Below are positions 31,326 through 43,330 of a DNA stretch of 64,000 nt, in pieces; within the stretch, counting starts at the first letter, position 1; every line of letters starts with the position of its first letter. This DNA comes from Diaporthe sp. PMI_573 (lineage: Eukaryota; Ascomycota; Sordariomycetes; Diaporthales; Diaporthaceae), in the NCBI GenBank assembly GCA_021399435.1, contig JAJTUP010000014.1:310001-374000 (forward strand), read 5' to 3'. The position numbers and the translations under genes were made by a program. The notes beneath the pieces are model-generated. The model was not told the DNA's origin. It did not search any database and worked only from the letters and a program-made list of their open reading frames with translations.

Positions 31326-33110
31326 TCATCGAGCCGTCCCATTCCATCGCGTTATTCGGACGAACGGACCCTTCGTGTACCCAATGATCCAGTCATTGAA
31401 CGGGTAGTCATTCCCATGGCGCCACGATCCGTTCCCAACCTCGAGCCCTGCCACACTCTTGTTTCCCTCCGTTGCGTTCTCGACATCGTACTCCCTCAAT
31501 ATATGGAAAAGTGCCGTTTGCATGGCGACATACGCGACAGCCTTGCCAGGACAGGCCCGTGGCCCCTTCATGAAGGGTGTGAACGCCGCATACAACCTCG
31601 GGTCGTGCGGTCTTTCGAGCCACCGCTCGGGTCTGTACTCGTATGGCTGTTTGTATATCTCAGGATCACGATGAAGAGCGTAGGTAGACGTTCCAACACT
31701 CATTCCCTCGGGAAGAAACACCCCGTCGATGACTATGCCCCCTTCCCCTGTTTCCCTGGGGATGCTGCCTGCCTTCGGGGGACTGAGGCGCATAGCCTCG
31801 TCAATACAGGCGCGGAGATATTTCAGAGAGGACACCTTGGATTCGTTGAGACGTTCCTGTCCAACTTCGAGTGCCCTGACCTCCGCCGTCACTTTCTCCT
31901 TTGCGTCTGCGTTCTGCAACAGGTAGAACATCGTCGCCGCGACGGCGAACCGCACGGCATCGCTTCCTGCTGCGATCAACAGCGAGCTTTCCGATGACAA
32001 ATCGGCGCTGTTATGGAATTTGGCTTCCATCAGGTGTCCGAAGATATCCTTCCGGCCTGATTCCGCCAGGACCTTCTCAGACTTGAGGCGATTACCACGG
32101 TCCTGGACCCGCTCGGCCGCAAGATCAGCGTACTTCTGGGCTTGGACGGCGGTAGTCAGGCCGAGGCGAGAAGGCCAGCTGGTGCGGAGGAACCACTGGA
32201 AGAAGCGGAGGAACGGGACGTGTCCGGAGGCGAAGCCCGCCGCGTAGAGGAACGCGCTCATCTGCTGGAGACAAAGAGGCAGCCATCGCCACGTGTTCGT
32301 GTGCAGCATGTCGAACGCCTGGCCAAATGCAATCATGCTGATCACATCGAAGCTGTACCAGGATGTCACTCTTGCGATGTCCACGACGCCGTCATGGACA
32401 CCTGCTTCCTCTCCTATGACATCAACCAGGTTCTGGGAGAGGCCGTTGATGTCTTGAAATACCTGATCTCGCGGGGGCAGGGCTTTGTCCAGCAGCCTAC
32501 GCCGCGCCGAGTGGGCTTCGTTATCAGCGATCATTTGCACGCTTTTGCCACCGGCTGGCCCACCGTCCAGAAGTCCGTAAAACTCATCGCCTTTGAATAC
32601 GTTTGCAGACTTGACATGAAGTGATTGCAGAGACGAGAGTGTGTTGAAGATGACCTGATGCCAGTCAGCGGGTTTGCTCCGAGTGAACTTGAACGACGTC
32701 TCTAGAATTCGTCTTACCGAGTTGGGACCTGTACGAACAACCGATCCTGGGGAAGAAGTTCAGTGACGTTTCTGTCGTAGTGGATCTCACGAATAGCACC
32801 TACCATACTTCTCGTGAGCCTCAACTTCACATAGATACCTGTTGCCGATGTAGCACTGCCATATCCTTGGCACACCCGATATGCGTTGGAGTAGTGGCCC
32901 AGGAATCCTCGCAAGTGGATGAAAGAATAGACGGTATACGACGAGACTGGAGATCTGTGATAAGAGTTAGGATCGAAATTTCTCCAACAAAGAGGCATCT
33001 GTGACTCTTTGTAAGCGTTAAAGACATACCCACAGCGTAAAGCACAAGAGTCCTCCAAGTATTAGTCTCATACGTGGTGGCACATGCTCCAGATCTTCGG
33101 GATGATACAT
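31326..33110 (-). CDS. cytochrome P450 (class II, membrane bound)
   Basis: Exons 33110-33030, 32954-32804, 32746-32718 (29 nt) and 32654-31326 keep frame through three introns and give 529 aa. The N-terminus has a membrane anchor (about residues 15-35) followed by YRLFFHPLARIPGP, the proline hinge. The I-helix reads AAGSDAVR, a variant of AGxDT. The K-helix ExxR is in CIDEAMRL and the PERF-type motif is YRPERW. The heme-binding loop is FMKGPRACPGK with ligand Cys455, which differs from the textbook FxxGxRxCxG by the Met-Lys pair. Fungal P450s of this layout hydroxylate secondary metabolites or aromatics at the ER with NADPH-P450 reductase. It lies between an intradiol dioxygenase and a flavin hydroxylase, suggesting but not proving an aromatic substrate. 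Confidence 0.9.
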
Positions 33111-34207
33111 CTCAATGTCGTCAATGGTTCCAATACTGGAGAGACTTATCAGTGATTAGGACGAGGGATGACGGAAATGATGGAATCACCTATTCGGAGG
33201 TCAAGAAATGGAAGACGCATGGAGTTTACAACGAAGAAAAGAAGCCCCGCTCGAAGCCATTGCCCAATGTTAATGAGGCAGTTTGATAACTAAAGTGCCC
33301 AGATCCTATGTGGGACTAACGCGCCTGTAAGCACGATCAAGGTCTGTACCACCACACAGCATGGCAGCAATGATAAGGGCCCGCCCATTCTTTGCAGGAC
33401 AAGTGCCAGCCAACGTCACATCGCAGGATGTCCTTCAGCCAAAACCAGTGAAATTGATTGGGCTCTAGTCATGCACGTAAGACCTTGCAACCCTATTTCA
33501 ACATACAGGTATTCCAGTGCATCGTGTCGTCCACGAGTGCCATGCGGAGACGGCGCTTAATAGTGTATTCGGAGCTGTGCCCGGCATTCCGGATAAGTAC
33601 CTAGCCATTTATCAAGCGATGTCTAGTTACGGAGCACTGAACAGGATACATGGCCATACCCAAGTATTGCGATGCGCAACTATCAGAAGCCTGACCGAAA
33701 TGAAATGCTATAAAGCTTGTTATCTCACTGACAAGTGCTTACAGTGACATCTGCGGAAGCCAACACCTGCATCTGGTAGGTAAGTAGGACGAGGAGCGCT
33801 GTGCCGTCTCTGGAGTTAATGCGGTGCTCATCAGAATTGTCGGATAACTTAGGAAAGGTTACGTCGACAGAGATCAAAGATATGCCCAGCAGTGTTGTGA
33901 AGCATCTAAAATGAAGGTTATCCACAGTATCGATGAATCACATTGTTCACCAGACCTTTTTGTGTTCTAGGCGCAAGAATACGGCTTTCGATGATGTTTT
34001 CTTGGGCAGAAAGTGGTGCAGTCCCCACGCACAAGCGTCACAAGTGCTCTGAAAGTGGCTGAAGATCTGCGCTATTCGATTGGAAAAGGCTAGATGTCTT
34101 TCATGAGCTCGATCACGAACCTGAATACCGAAGGAAAGTCTATTTCGATTTTCTCACTTGCTCTCGCACTGTTCTCAGCTCAAATGGAGCACGAACATCC
34201 CTCGCTC
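33111..34207. other. intergenic, nothing recognised
   Basis: A 1.1 kb spacer between the P450 promoter and the 3' end of the flavin monooxygenase. No gene is supported. Confidence 0.45.
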
Positions 34208-35663
34208 TCAAACAGCCTCGACCCGGGACACAACCTTCTCAAACTCAGCCTCCACATCATGCTCCGTCAGCCAGCTCAGATCAGGCCTGTTGGCAATCCT
34301 AGCCCTAAGCAGCTCATCCGTCTCCCCCTTCCCATCAACAGTCTTCCTCTCCGCCATCCACCTCCTCTTCTGCGCGAGGGCGTGGACACCAGCAAGGAGC
34401 CTGTTCACAAGCGGCCGCCTGGTCTCGTCGTACAGCCTCAGAACCTTGTCCAGCTGTTGTTGAGTCGGCTTTGATGTTGACGAGATGTTGTCGGCGGGGG
34501 GCCAGACGTGTGTCAGCGCGAGGGCGAAGGCGTAGGCGTCGTTGATGGCGAGGGAGCCGCCGATGGCGACGCCGCCGCCGTGGGCGTGGGCTGCGTCGCC
34601 GAGGAGGGCCACGTGGCTGTCGAAGACGAAGGTGTCGAGCGGGGTGACGGCGCACATGGGGTAAGTCTTTATGTAGGGGGCTGCGTTGGCCACGCCGCGG
34701 ACGATCGGGTTCCAGTCCTTTGCTCGGTGTCAGTGAGATCTGTCGTGGCAGAGTTGTTGGCATTTACTTACCCCGTAGAGGCTTCTGAAGAGCTCCAGGC
34801 TGGTCTGTTGGTCCCACCCTGCGCTGCAGAAGGGGTCCTTTGGGTCGTTTGGATCGGCGTTGTGGAGCGCCACGATGGCATACTTGCCCTTGCCTGAACA
34901 CCAGAAATCAGTAAATCTGATCACGCGGGGTATTTGACACGGGGGCCGCACCTAGTCTTCCAGAGACGAAGTTCCTGTCATCGGGCCCGCTCCACCGGAC
35001 GGCGTCTGCAGGGAGCTCTTCAATTTCCTTGACCAAGGCAGCATCGAAGGCAGCACGGAAGGCGATCATGCCCAGCCACTTGACCTCAGCATCAGGAACA
35101 TAAGTGCTCCTAATCTTGGAGTAGACGCCATCTCCCGCAATCAGCAAGTCGGCGGTCTCGCTGGTGCCATCCTCAAATGACAATGTGACTGGATCGGCGC
35201 TGCCAGGATTGACGCTGGTTGCGGCCAGCTTCGTCGCCAGCCTCAACTCAACATCGCCCGGAAGCGCCTCAATCAGGACCTGCTGCAGGTGAGCACGGTG
35301 GAACCTCGCAGGCCGGTACTTCTCCTCCACGGCGCCCTCGACCTCATGCTTGCTATCTTGCATCCCCAGGACCTCATCGGTGGACCAGTGTCGGAACGCG
35401 ATCGGCGAGCCGCTGGACTGGCGGATGCAGATGGACTCATCCAGCGCGGCGTGGACCCCGAGCCTGTCGAGGATCCTGAGGCCGCTGGTGTGGACGCCGA
35501 TGCTCGCGCCGACCTCGCTGAGCTTGGTGGCCTTGTCGTAGATCTTGATGTCGACTGCTTCTTTGGGGTAGAAGTGGCGCAGGGCCTTTGCTGTCGTCAG
35601 GCCGGCGATGCCAGCCCCCACAATGGCGACCCTCAGCGCCTTCTGGGAGGTGGTTTCTGTCAT
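34208..35663 (-). CDS. FAD-dependent monooxygenase, salicylate hydroxylase-like
   Basis: Exons 35663-34952, 34893-34772 and 34717-34208 give 447 aa. The start at 35663 lies just before the FAD Rossmann motif (VAIVGAGIAGLTTAKAL); the longer frame upstream lacks coding character. The second FAD/NADPH motif is LLIAGDGVYSKIRS and the third is VALLGDAAHAHGGG. SEVGASIGVHTSGLRILDRLG is characteristic of the class A group that includes salicylate 1-hydroxylase and related tailoring enzymes. These enzymes insert one oxygen into an aromatic ring using NAD(P)H. Combined with the nearby ring-cleaving dioxygenase, conversion of an aromatic acid to a catechol is a reasonable guess. The dioxygenase is secreted and this enzyme is cytosolic, so a direct relay is not certain. 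Confidence 0.85.
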
Positions 35664-38095
35664 GTTGGTGGTACAATCTTTAATTAAGTGGGTGTGTGAT
35701 TTTGGAACCGTACAGTATGGATCTTGCAGAGGATCACACGAGGGTATTTTGGAGTCCGAGCTAGAAGTCCGAGAGGGCATGAAAAGAAATGTAGGTGCAA
35801 TTAAGTATTTACATCTGCTGTTCTCCTACGAGCGGCGATCAGTGTTACCTACCTCATAGCACACTCTATGAGTCCAAAACTGGGCCATGAGGACCGAGTT
35901 GCTGACTGCCGATCCCCCACGCATTGCGGCGCCATCCCAGCAGACGCACATTAATTCAGGTGTCGCTGTCCAGTTCAAGAGAATAGTGTTGTGAAAAGCT
36001 TGGCAACCTCCGGCTCTGTCCTCCAGGTGGCGTCGTGGCTGACATGCATGCCAATGTGCTGACACCCGCGGACGGCACCCAGCTCAAGTGCCGCCGCCAC
36101 GCAAGGGTGACTCGTCGCCACCAACCCGAATTCCTTTCTTTTCTCAGGCCTTGGAAATCGAGCTCGTGGGAAGATGGCGATATCTGCATGACAACGCTAT
36201 CAAGTGTGAGCCTGGATGGGACGTCCTTGATGTCAGCCTGGCCACCAGATTTTGATTTGGTCGAGTTCCGGGAAGGCGTCTCGCTCATTTGAGACATGTG
36301 AGCTTGCCTTTGCCAGCTTAGAACCAGAGTTGATCTGGTATTTATATCGACATGATTCATTATTCATTCTCAAACTCCACTCCCCAAGCTCTTACCAAGG
36401 TACTCAAGTGCGGCTCGTCATCCTAACGGTTTCTGTTTGGCTCAAGTCTTCAATCCGTGAAAGCCACCCAGGGCTTGGTGAGCTTCTCCCGAGCGAAACG
36501 CTTTCGCGACCATCATGTTGTTTATTCTTTTTTGCTCCATTCTCAGCCACTATCGTATTTCAGAGGAGGACCTCCTTGAGTTTCAAGCACCTCAACCAGC
36601 TACATCTCCAGCGCGGCGGTAGGGGCACATACGAAGTCAATCAACTCTCTCCTCTATCCACCCTTCCCACGAAGGTAGGCCGGTGTAAGGTGGACTTGTA
36701 AGATGCTCCGTAGAGATTACTGAACTGAAATTGCCTAGCTATGTGCTCCTGCACGCTTTATGGGAGTCCTGTGAGTTGGTCACCAAAGTAATCACCACTG
36801 TCACGTTGCCCGGAAACGGTTGTTCAACATCAACATTTGGAACAACAAGTCTGTTCTGGAAGGTTCATCCCGCATCTGGGCATTCAAAAGGCAGCCAAGC
36901 TTACCCTAGGGTGCCTTGAGTGCCCAGGTGAGAACCTAGTAAGCTCAAACCTTCTGTCTTTTACGTGCGATCCGCATGCGCACGCCATAAGCAGCAAGTA
37001 TCAGAGTCTTATGTCTACTTGTGTATCCCTGAACATTGAGGACTGTCTGACTTCAGCTGTGATTTGAGCATCAACTCTACAGAAAGGCACATGAGCAAAT
37101 AGTTACATTTGTACGAATTGCGGTGCTGTTTTGGAGTTATCTGATAGAGGATGGGGAATTCTGTCAAGGTCCTGGAGAATAGTAGAGTCAACAGGAAAAC
37201 AATGAGAACTGGGCAGTGTTTGTCGTCCTCACCCTTGTACTGTCTACTTAATTGTGGCACTGTGGCATCAAAGTCTAATTTGAAGCTTCCCTCTATGCTG
37301 AAGTAGTTCTGAACAGGGAAGCTGGGTCTGAGTGGCTGCCTGTTGCAGCTTCCTGGTTTTCATGGTCTTGGATCCCCTCCTGCAGTTACCCGGTGGCTGC
37401 TTTCCTCGATGCACCTTTCATCCCAACATCTGCTGTGCATCACAGGTCCCGTCTGGTTTTCGAATGCCTTTTCGTCCATAATGTAACCCTTTCAGGGATC
37501 ATCCAATGTTTTCCAGCTGGAACTGCCTTCTCTTCCTAGCCAGAGCACAGCAACCGTGAAGTCAGCCTCTATTGTCCAGACAATAGCTGCTATTCTGAAG
37601 GTCCGCTGGGTTGATTGTCACGCAGCAAACAATCGACGTGGATCAGAGCTGGGTAATCAGAGCCCAACCAATCCGAAGCAAACACTCAGGCACATTGTTC
37701 TCTTTGCCCAAGCCTCAATTGAGCTGAGCCATGGACAAGTTGTCTGACAGTATTCACTTATTTAAGCCCTTCCAGCCCATTTAATTTCAACCAGCCGTGA
37801 ATCGTGGGGATTCGCCAGCACGTAAAAGGCGCAGTCCACAGCACGAACAAGGTCAGTCAACAACCCCACCGCTCACTTGTTTGGCAAGCAGCACCTTCCT
37901 CTGCCCGGTATGCTTTCCACACTCGCCCTTTCTCCCACGCTCCACCTTTCTTCCTGGCCTCCCACTCCCCCTCCCACTCCCTTTCCCACTCCCTCTCCCC
38001 CTCCAGCTCCCCACAACCATCAACATTTAGTCTGACGCTGACCACCGTTTCATCCTCAAGCGCAGACCCCCACTGGTGACACCACCACCGTCACC
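35664..38095. other. long intergenic stretch with one protein-like fragment
   Basis: A 2.4 kb divergent spacer. On the minus strand, about 36196-35978, one frame reads like a real protein (FGLVATSHPCVAAALELGA, then GCQHIGMHVSHDATW) but has no start codon and stops at 35977-35975. A preceding intron acceptor is possible near 36198. I treat it as an isolated exon or relic. The rest shows nothing. Confidence 0.35.
37905..38012 (+). repeat. pyrimidine-rich tract before the helicase gene
   Basis: A C/T-rich run on the plus strand with imperfect repeats of CCCACTCC (about 37964-38000). It ends about 85 bases before the helicase start codon. CT tracts of this kind commonly mark transcription starts of constitutively expressed fungal genes. 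Confidence 0.55.
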
Positions 38096-41000
38096 ATGCC
38101 GACCAACCCAGATGTGATCACGATTCTTCGTGATCATGTCCAGCACAACCCCCTCGAGGGGTGTGACACGGCGCTCTGGCGCCAGCTCCCAGAGTTTCCG
38201 ACGGCGGTTGAGGTGATGAACCCAGCTGCCACCACGAACGACCTGCCGACCTTCCCCGTCGACAGGCCGTTCAACACCAAGGGACAGTACCTTGAGGCTC
38301 TCTACAAGATCCTCCGTTTCGAGGCCGTCGAAGGGCTTCGCTTCTCCGTCAACGAGTTCAGGTCAGCCCCCACCATGAACGACGACGAGAACACCTGTGT
38401 CTACACCAAGGTAAGTCGCTTAGCAGAGCTTTCTTCGTTGGATCTGACCCTCGCTAACCCCCACAGGTCCTTGCAAAAGGATACCTGATGACGAAGCTTG
38501 GCCCAATGTGCCGCATCAGCTTCTCAACCCATCGTGCTGGCCGGAAGATCTTATGGAAGCAGGCCAAGCGCCTGACCCCCGGCAGCATTGTCGCCCTCTC
38601 AACCGACAACTTCCAAAGCGACTGCCGCGTGGCCACCATTGCCCAGCGCCCCATCGAGGGCGGCCTCGACCAGAACCCACCCACCGTGGATATAACCTGG
38701 AGCTGTCCCGAGGAAGCCGTTGTCGACCCTGACCAAGAGCTTGTCATGGTCGAGCCACGCAGTGGTTTCTACGAAGCCGCACGCCACGCCATGATTGGAC
38801 TCCAGCTCGCCGCTGGAGAGGTCTCCTCCTTTGATAAATACCTCCTTCGTCTTGACAACCACGATTCCCTCTGCCGACACATTTCCCAAAACCCTCTCGT
38901 GGACCTATCCTGCCTCGTAACCCAGCTTACGCCAGAGCAGCAGCAGCAAGCAATGGGAAGCAAGGACCTTGAGCGGATCATCTCCCAGCAGGTTGCTGAG
39001 CAGTACCAGGAGTGCGACATGGCTCGTCCTCTGTCGAAGCAGGGCATCCAACCACAAACAAGCCTTGATTCTTCTCAACTCCAGGCTCTGCAGCGAATGG
39101 TCTCCAAGGAGCTGGCCGTAGTCCAGGGCCCTCCTGGTACTGGAAAGACCTTCACTTCCGTCCAGGCTCTGAGGGCCATCCTTGACAATCGCCGGCCGAG
39201 CGACCCTCCTGTCATCGTCGCTGCCCAGACGAATCACGCCCTTGACCAGTTACTCATTTATTGTCATTCTGCTGGCGCAAAAATACTGCGTGTTGGGGGT
39301 CGGACTGAGAACGAGGTCATCAAAGAGCGGACCGTCTACAACCTTCGTCAATCGCTTGGCAAGGATGCTCAAGGTGATGGCAGGGCCAAGTACAGATCAC
39401 TTGAAAAGGAAAGGCTCCAAATTGTCGAGAATTTCAAGACTTTCGTGGAGGGCGTCTTCGGCGGCCAGGGACTATTGGATCCCCAGGCACTTCTCGATGC
39501 CGGCGTGATCAACGAGGCCCAGTTCCAATCTCTATCTAATGAGGGATGGGAAGACGACGATGAGCCAGCAATGCAGGCCTGGCTGAGCGAGGAGCGAATC
39601 GAACGCCTCCGCCAGCCGCCCGAGGAGATCAAGTTCACAGAGGAAGAGGCCATCGACGAGCAATTCGTTGACGTGGACCCTGATCTCGAGGACGAGACAG
39701 TCGACGAAAAAGACGATCGTCTCTTTGGCACTTGGATCCCACTTACCAGCTACTTCACTGGGACCACGCCTCGCTTCCCCGGCTGGCAGGCCCGTTGTGT
39801 TGCTATGCTCGCCCAAAAGGATGACTTATACAAGATCCCAGTCCCCCTCCGTGGGGGAGTGTACCAGATCCTTCAGTCCAAGCTGCGAGAAGCCTCGACG
39901 GCCAAGCTCCGCGAGATCCTCCAACAGGCTGTCAGCCACGGAAAGCGGCAGAAGGTGAACAAATGGTTCAGCGACCTCATCGTCCTCGAGAAGCACTGCA
40001 TCAACATTATCGGCTGCACTACCACTGGACTCACCAAATACCGTGGGTTCCTGGCCGCCACTGGTGCACGAGTGCTCTTGATCGAAGAGGCCGCAGAGAC
40101 CAGGGAGCCCAACGTCACCTCGGCCCTGTTTTCCAGCCTGGACCAGCTGATCCTCGTCGGTGACCACCAGCAGCTTCCGCCACAATGTGACATCGCCCGA
40201 CTCGGAGGTGAGCCCTTCAACCTCAACGTCTCTCTATTCGAGCGATTGGTTAGCAACCGGGTTCCTTACACCATGCTGAATCGGCAGCGCCGCATGGCCC
40301 CTGAACTCCGCTACATTGTGCAGCAGTATTACCCCGACTTGAAGGATCACCCCATTGTCAAAGACAATGCCAATCGCCCACTGATTCCAGGCATGGGCTC
40401 TCGTCGCAGCTGGTTCTTCACACATGAGTGGCCGGAGGAGACAGATTCCGACAACAGCAAATTCAACCACAAAGAGGCAGAGATGATTGTCGCGTTTATG
40501 AAATACCTTATACAGAATGGTGTTCGGCCGACAGAGATCACTGTCCTCACCTACTACCGTGGGCAGCGCAAGAGACTTCTCAATCTTTTGCGACGGCCGC
40601 GGGAGTCGCTATCGCTCGGGGCATGTCATTTCAATGTCGCGACTGTGGACTCCTATCAGGGCGAGGAAAACGAGATCGTCCTGCTCTCCCTTGTCCGGAG
40701 TCCCCCGACGCCAAACGACGCCAAGCGGGTCGGCTTCGTTGAAAGCCTGAACCGCGCAACAGTCGCTATCAGCAGAGCCCGTCGTGGTTTCTTCATGTTC
40801 GGCAACAAGGAGAACCTGTTCAAGTCTACGACCCAGTCCTTCGACACGTGGGGTCCGGTCTGGAACGGGTTTGCAGAACAACGGCGCGTTGCTATGGGCA
40901 AGGGGCTGCCCTTAGTCTGCCAGAATCACGCCGACGAGCAGAATACGAATGAGATCTGGATGAAGTCGCCGGAGAGCTTCGTCGGGAACGCGGGCGGCTG

Positions 41001-42186
41001 CTGGATCAAATGTCACGCCAAGCTTCCCTGCGGCCACGACTGCGTCCTCAACTGTCATGTGTAAGGTACCTTCACATCTTGGTGGATCTGTATGCTAACA
41101 ATTGCCGACAGGGTCCCGCATGACACGCTTTCCTGCCTGAAGCCATGCATCAGAGATCTTGATTGTGGCCACAAATGTTCTGGAGTTTGCACCGACCCCT
41201 GCCGGTGCTGCGAGAACTGCGATCAGTTCAAAAGGTTGAAAGCCGAGCAGCAGATGGCCCAGCTTCGGCTTGAGGCAGCTCCCTTGTCTTATTCGACAAT
41301 ACCCACAGCAGCGCCGGATCAGATACGCGACAGCAGCCCGGAGAAATGGATTGACTTCAGCAAGAACCCCGAGATCCACGACGATGTCATCCGCGACGCG
41401 CGACTCCAGGCGATGGGCCGCGACGACCGACCTCAGGTGATGGAGCCCTTGATCGAGTTGGATACTGCACAGGAGCTCGCCACGGAGGCCGAGAAGGCCA
41501 TGATAAAGGAGCGGTTCATTCCGATATCAAACCAAGACGGAGTCCGAGTGGTTGGACAGCAACCTGGAACTCGTAGTCGACCTCCCCCAAAGGCTTCCTC
41601 GCGTCCTCACAACCAGACCACTGGTCACCGCCGCGGAGCTGGCAAGCAGAGACAAGGTCATCAGGCGAAAAGTCAAGGCCGTGCTGCTTTCAAAGACAAC
41701 TCCTTTCAAGCTGGATCCGCATCGCGTCACCCTGCAAACAGGAGTGCCCGAGCCAACGGCCAACGCAGTCAGGTTCATGTGCCTCCAACTCCGCACAAGC
41801 ACACGCTGAATGGGCCACGCGAGGGACAGACCTCCCCGCCTCAACACGGCCCCACAGCTGACTCCATAGGAGCATTCAAGCATCTGGTGCAGGGTCCCGG
41901 TGCAGTTGGACCCGCTGTGAGCGAAGCCACGGCGGACTTGATGTCTCTGATGGGCGAGTCTGACCTCGGGTTCGAGGCGGAGGTGCTAGGAGTCCGACGG
42001 GGACGACACCGCACTCACCCAGACCCCGTCGATACCACCACTGTACCTGAACATGTTCAGAAGTACATGGGTCCCGATGTTGAGTCGATGATGTCTTTTG
42101 GTGGAGATGGTGCTTGTTCACCGACGAAGCCAGCCCTCTCGCCCAAGGATGAAAAGGAGGAGGAGGAGCTTCTTATCGATATCTGA
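38096..42186 (+). CDS. NFX1-type zinc-finger SF1 RNA/DNA helicase (SAD-3/Hrr1/ZNFX1-like)
   Basis: Exons 38096-38410, 38467-41060 and 41112-42186 give 1327 aa. The helicase core shows Walker A (VQGPPGTGKT), QTNHALDQLL, Walker B as LLIEEAAETREP, VGDHQQLPPQ, LNRQRRMAPEL, the late motif VATVDSYQGEENEIV and LNRATVAISRARRG. An acidic linker (about 490-540) interrupts domain 1A. After the helicase a Cys/His block (CHAKLPCGHDCVLNCHV, split by intron 2, then CGHKCSGVC and CRCCENC) is the NF-X1 zinc finger. The tail is basic to acidic and low in complexity. Relatives are fission yeast Hrr1, needed for RNAi heterochromatin, and Neurospora SAD-3, needed for meiotic silencing by unpaired DNA. A small-RNA silencing role is inferred from family only. 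Confidence 0.9.
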
Positions 42187-43150
42187 CAGACTTTGGGGAG
42201 TGCTGAGGCATATTAGAGAGAGACATGGAATTGTCCTATTCGTTACCTGGCTTGGGACTGGGAAAGCGTTCTCAGAGCTGAAGCCCTCAACGTTTGGGGC
42301 TTCATACCCAGGCACGTACATAGCAAATTTTGAGCTATTCCTAGATAGGACAGTCGAACTGAACTTCTAGACTTGGAAGTAGAACAATTGACTGCCTATT
42401 CACTTCGAAGACCCCCTTCAAGGTTTTGTTCTAGTGGTGACTGTTTGAACTTTTCGCTGTCCTTGGTGGATTCCATGCCCGGAAAAAGAGCAGTCGGCGC
42501 GCTGATCCTGCCCTGGTAGGAGCAAACAGCCGACGTAAACGTCCAGCATTGTCTTGAGAGGCATGAAGGGAGGTTGGAATCTGGAGCAAGCCCGCTTGTG
42601 CTTCAAATCCTCTTGCTATCTGCCCGAATCCTCCCGCCTCTCAGACATGGCGGCACAAAAGTGGAAGCGGGTTCCAGTCCAAAAGTGCAATGGGGATGAG
42701 GCTGGTAGCCGGTGTCTGCTAATTACACTTTGTCCTGGTCATCCATATCACAGCCCGCATGAAACCCAAGAAGCAGAGAAATGTGCCGAAAATTTCATCT
42801 GAGCTGAATTACGGCCTTGCTAATGTCAGGAGGCCCCGCCCACCTATCCATGCCAAAAAGAGAAAAAAAATAGAAGATGCTATAGGGATCTCCCAGCTGG
42901 CGTCATCCCACCCAAGAAGTCCACAATCCCCCCTGCCCCCCCCCCCCCCAAAAAAAAGAGAAAACTCAACCCAACGCAATTCCTTGCTTGCTAATCACCC
43001 TTCAGCGTCGACCAGAGCCTCCTCCCGGGCTCACCCATCCATGCCGAAAAGAGCAGCGAAAATGGATATGGACCGGACTGGCCGAATTGGTACCAGTCCA
43101 TCCCAAGGAAAACCGCAAGGCAGACCCCAAGTGGCCGACTTCCTAAGTGT

Positions 43151-43183
<33 letters not shown>

Positions 43184-43330
43184 AAAAGAAAGAAGGAAAG
43201 AAAGAAATTGTAGAAATACCTGTCCAGCAGTCCATCTCAAGAAACCTCCAAGATTCCAAAAAAGAAAAAAAGCTCGCGACGCAATGCGACGCGGTTCCTG
43301 CCTGCCTCGCTAACCACCCTCGAGAAAATT
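42187..43330. other. convergent spacer with homopolymers and a degenerate duplication
   Basis: It holds C14 (42936-42949) followed by A8, A29 (43153-43181) followed by a purine run, and pairs of similar segments. CCTATCCATGCCAAAAAGAG near 42843 recurs as CCCATCCATGCCGAAAAGAG near 43036. TCAGCGTCGACCAG at 43002-43015 recurs at 43331-43344. No gene is supported; the 184-codon frame at 42759-43313 is Lys-rich because of the homopolymers. Confidence 0.55.
43153..43181 (+). repeat. A29 homopolymer tract
   Basis: Twenty-nine consecutive A followed by an A/G run to about 43208. It may be a slippage-prone site or the tail of a retroposed copy. I see no target-site duplication that would prove the latter. 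Confidence 0.8.

Noticed and set aside
42655..42695. A possible tRNA B-box (GGTTCCAGTCC)
   Set aside because: The consensus purine is missing and no matching A-box or acceptor stem is found at the proper distance. I saw no convincing tRNA gene in the window.
42759..43313. A 184-codon Lys-rich plus-strand open frame
   Set aside because: It is produced by the poly-A and purine runs; no start context or homology-like segment.
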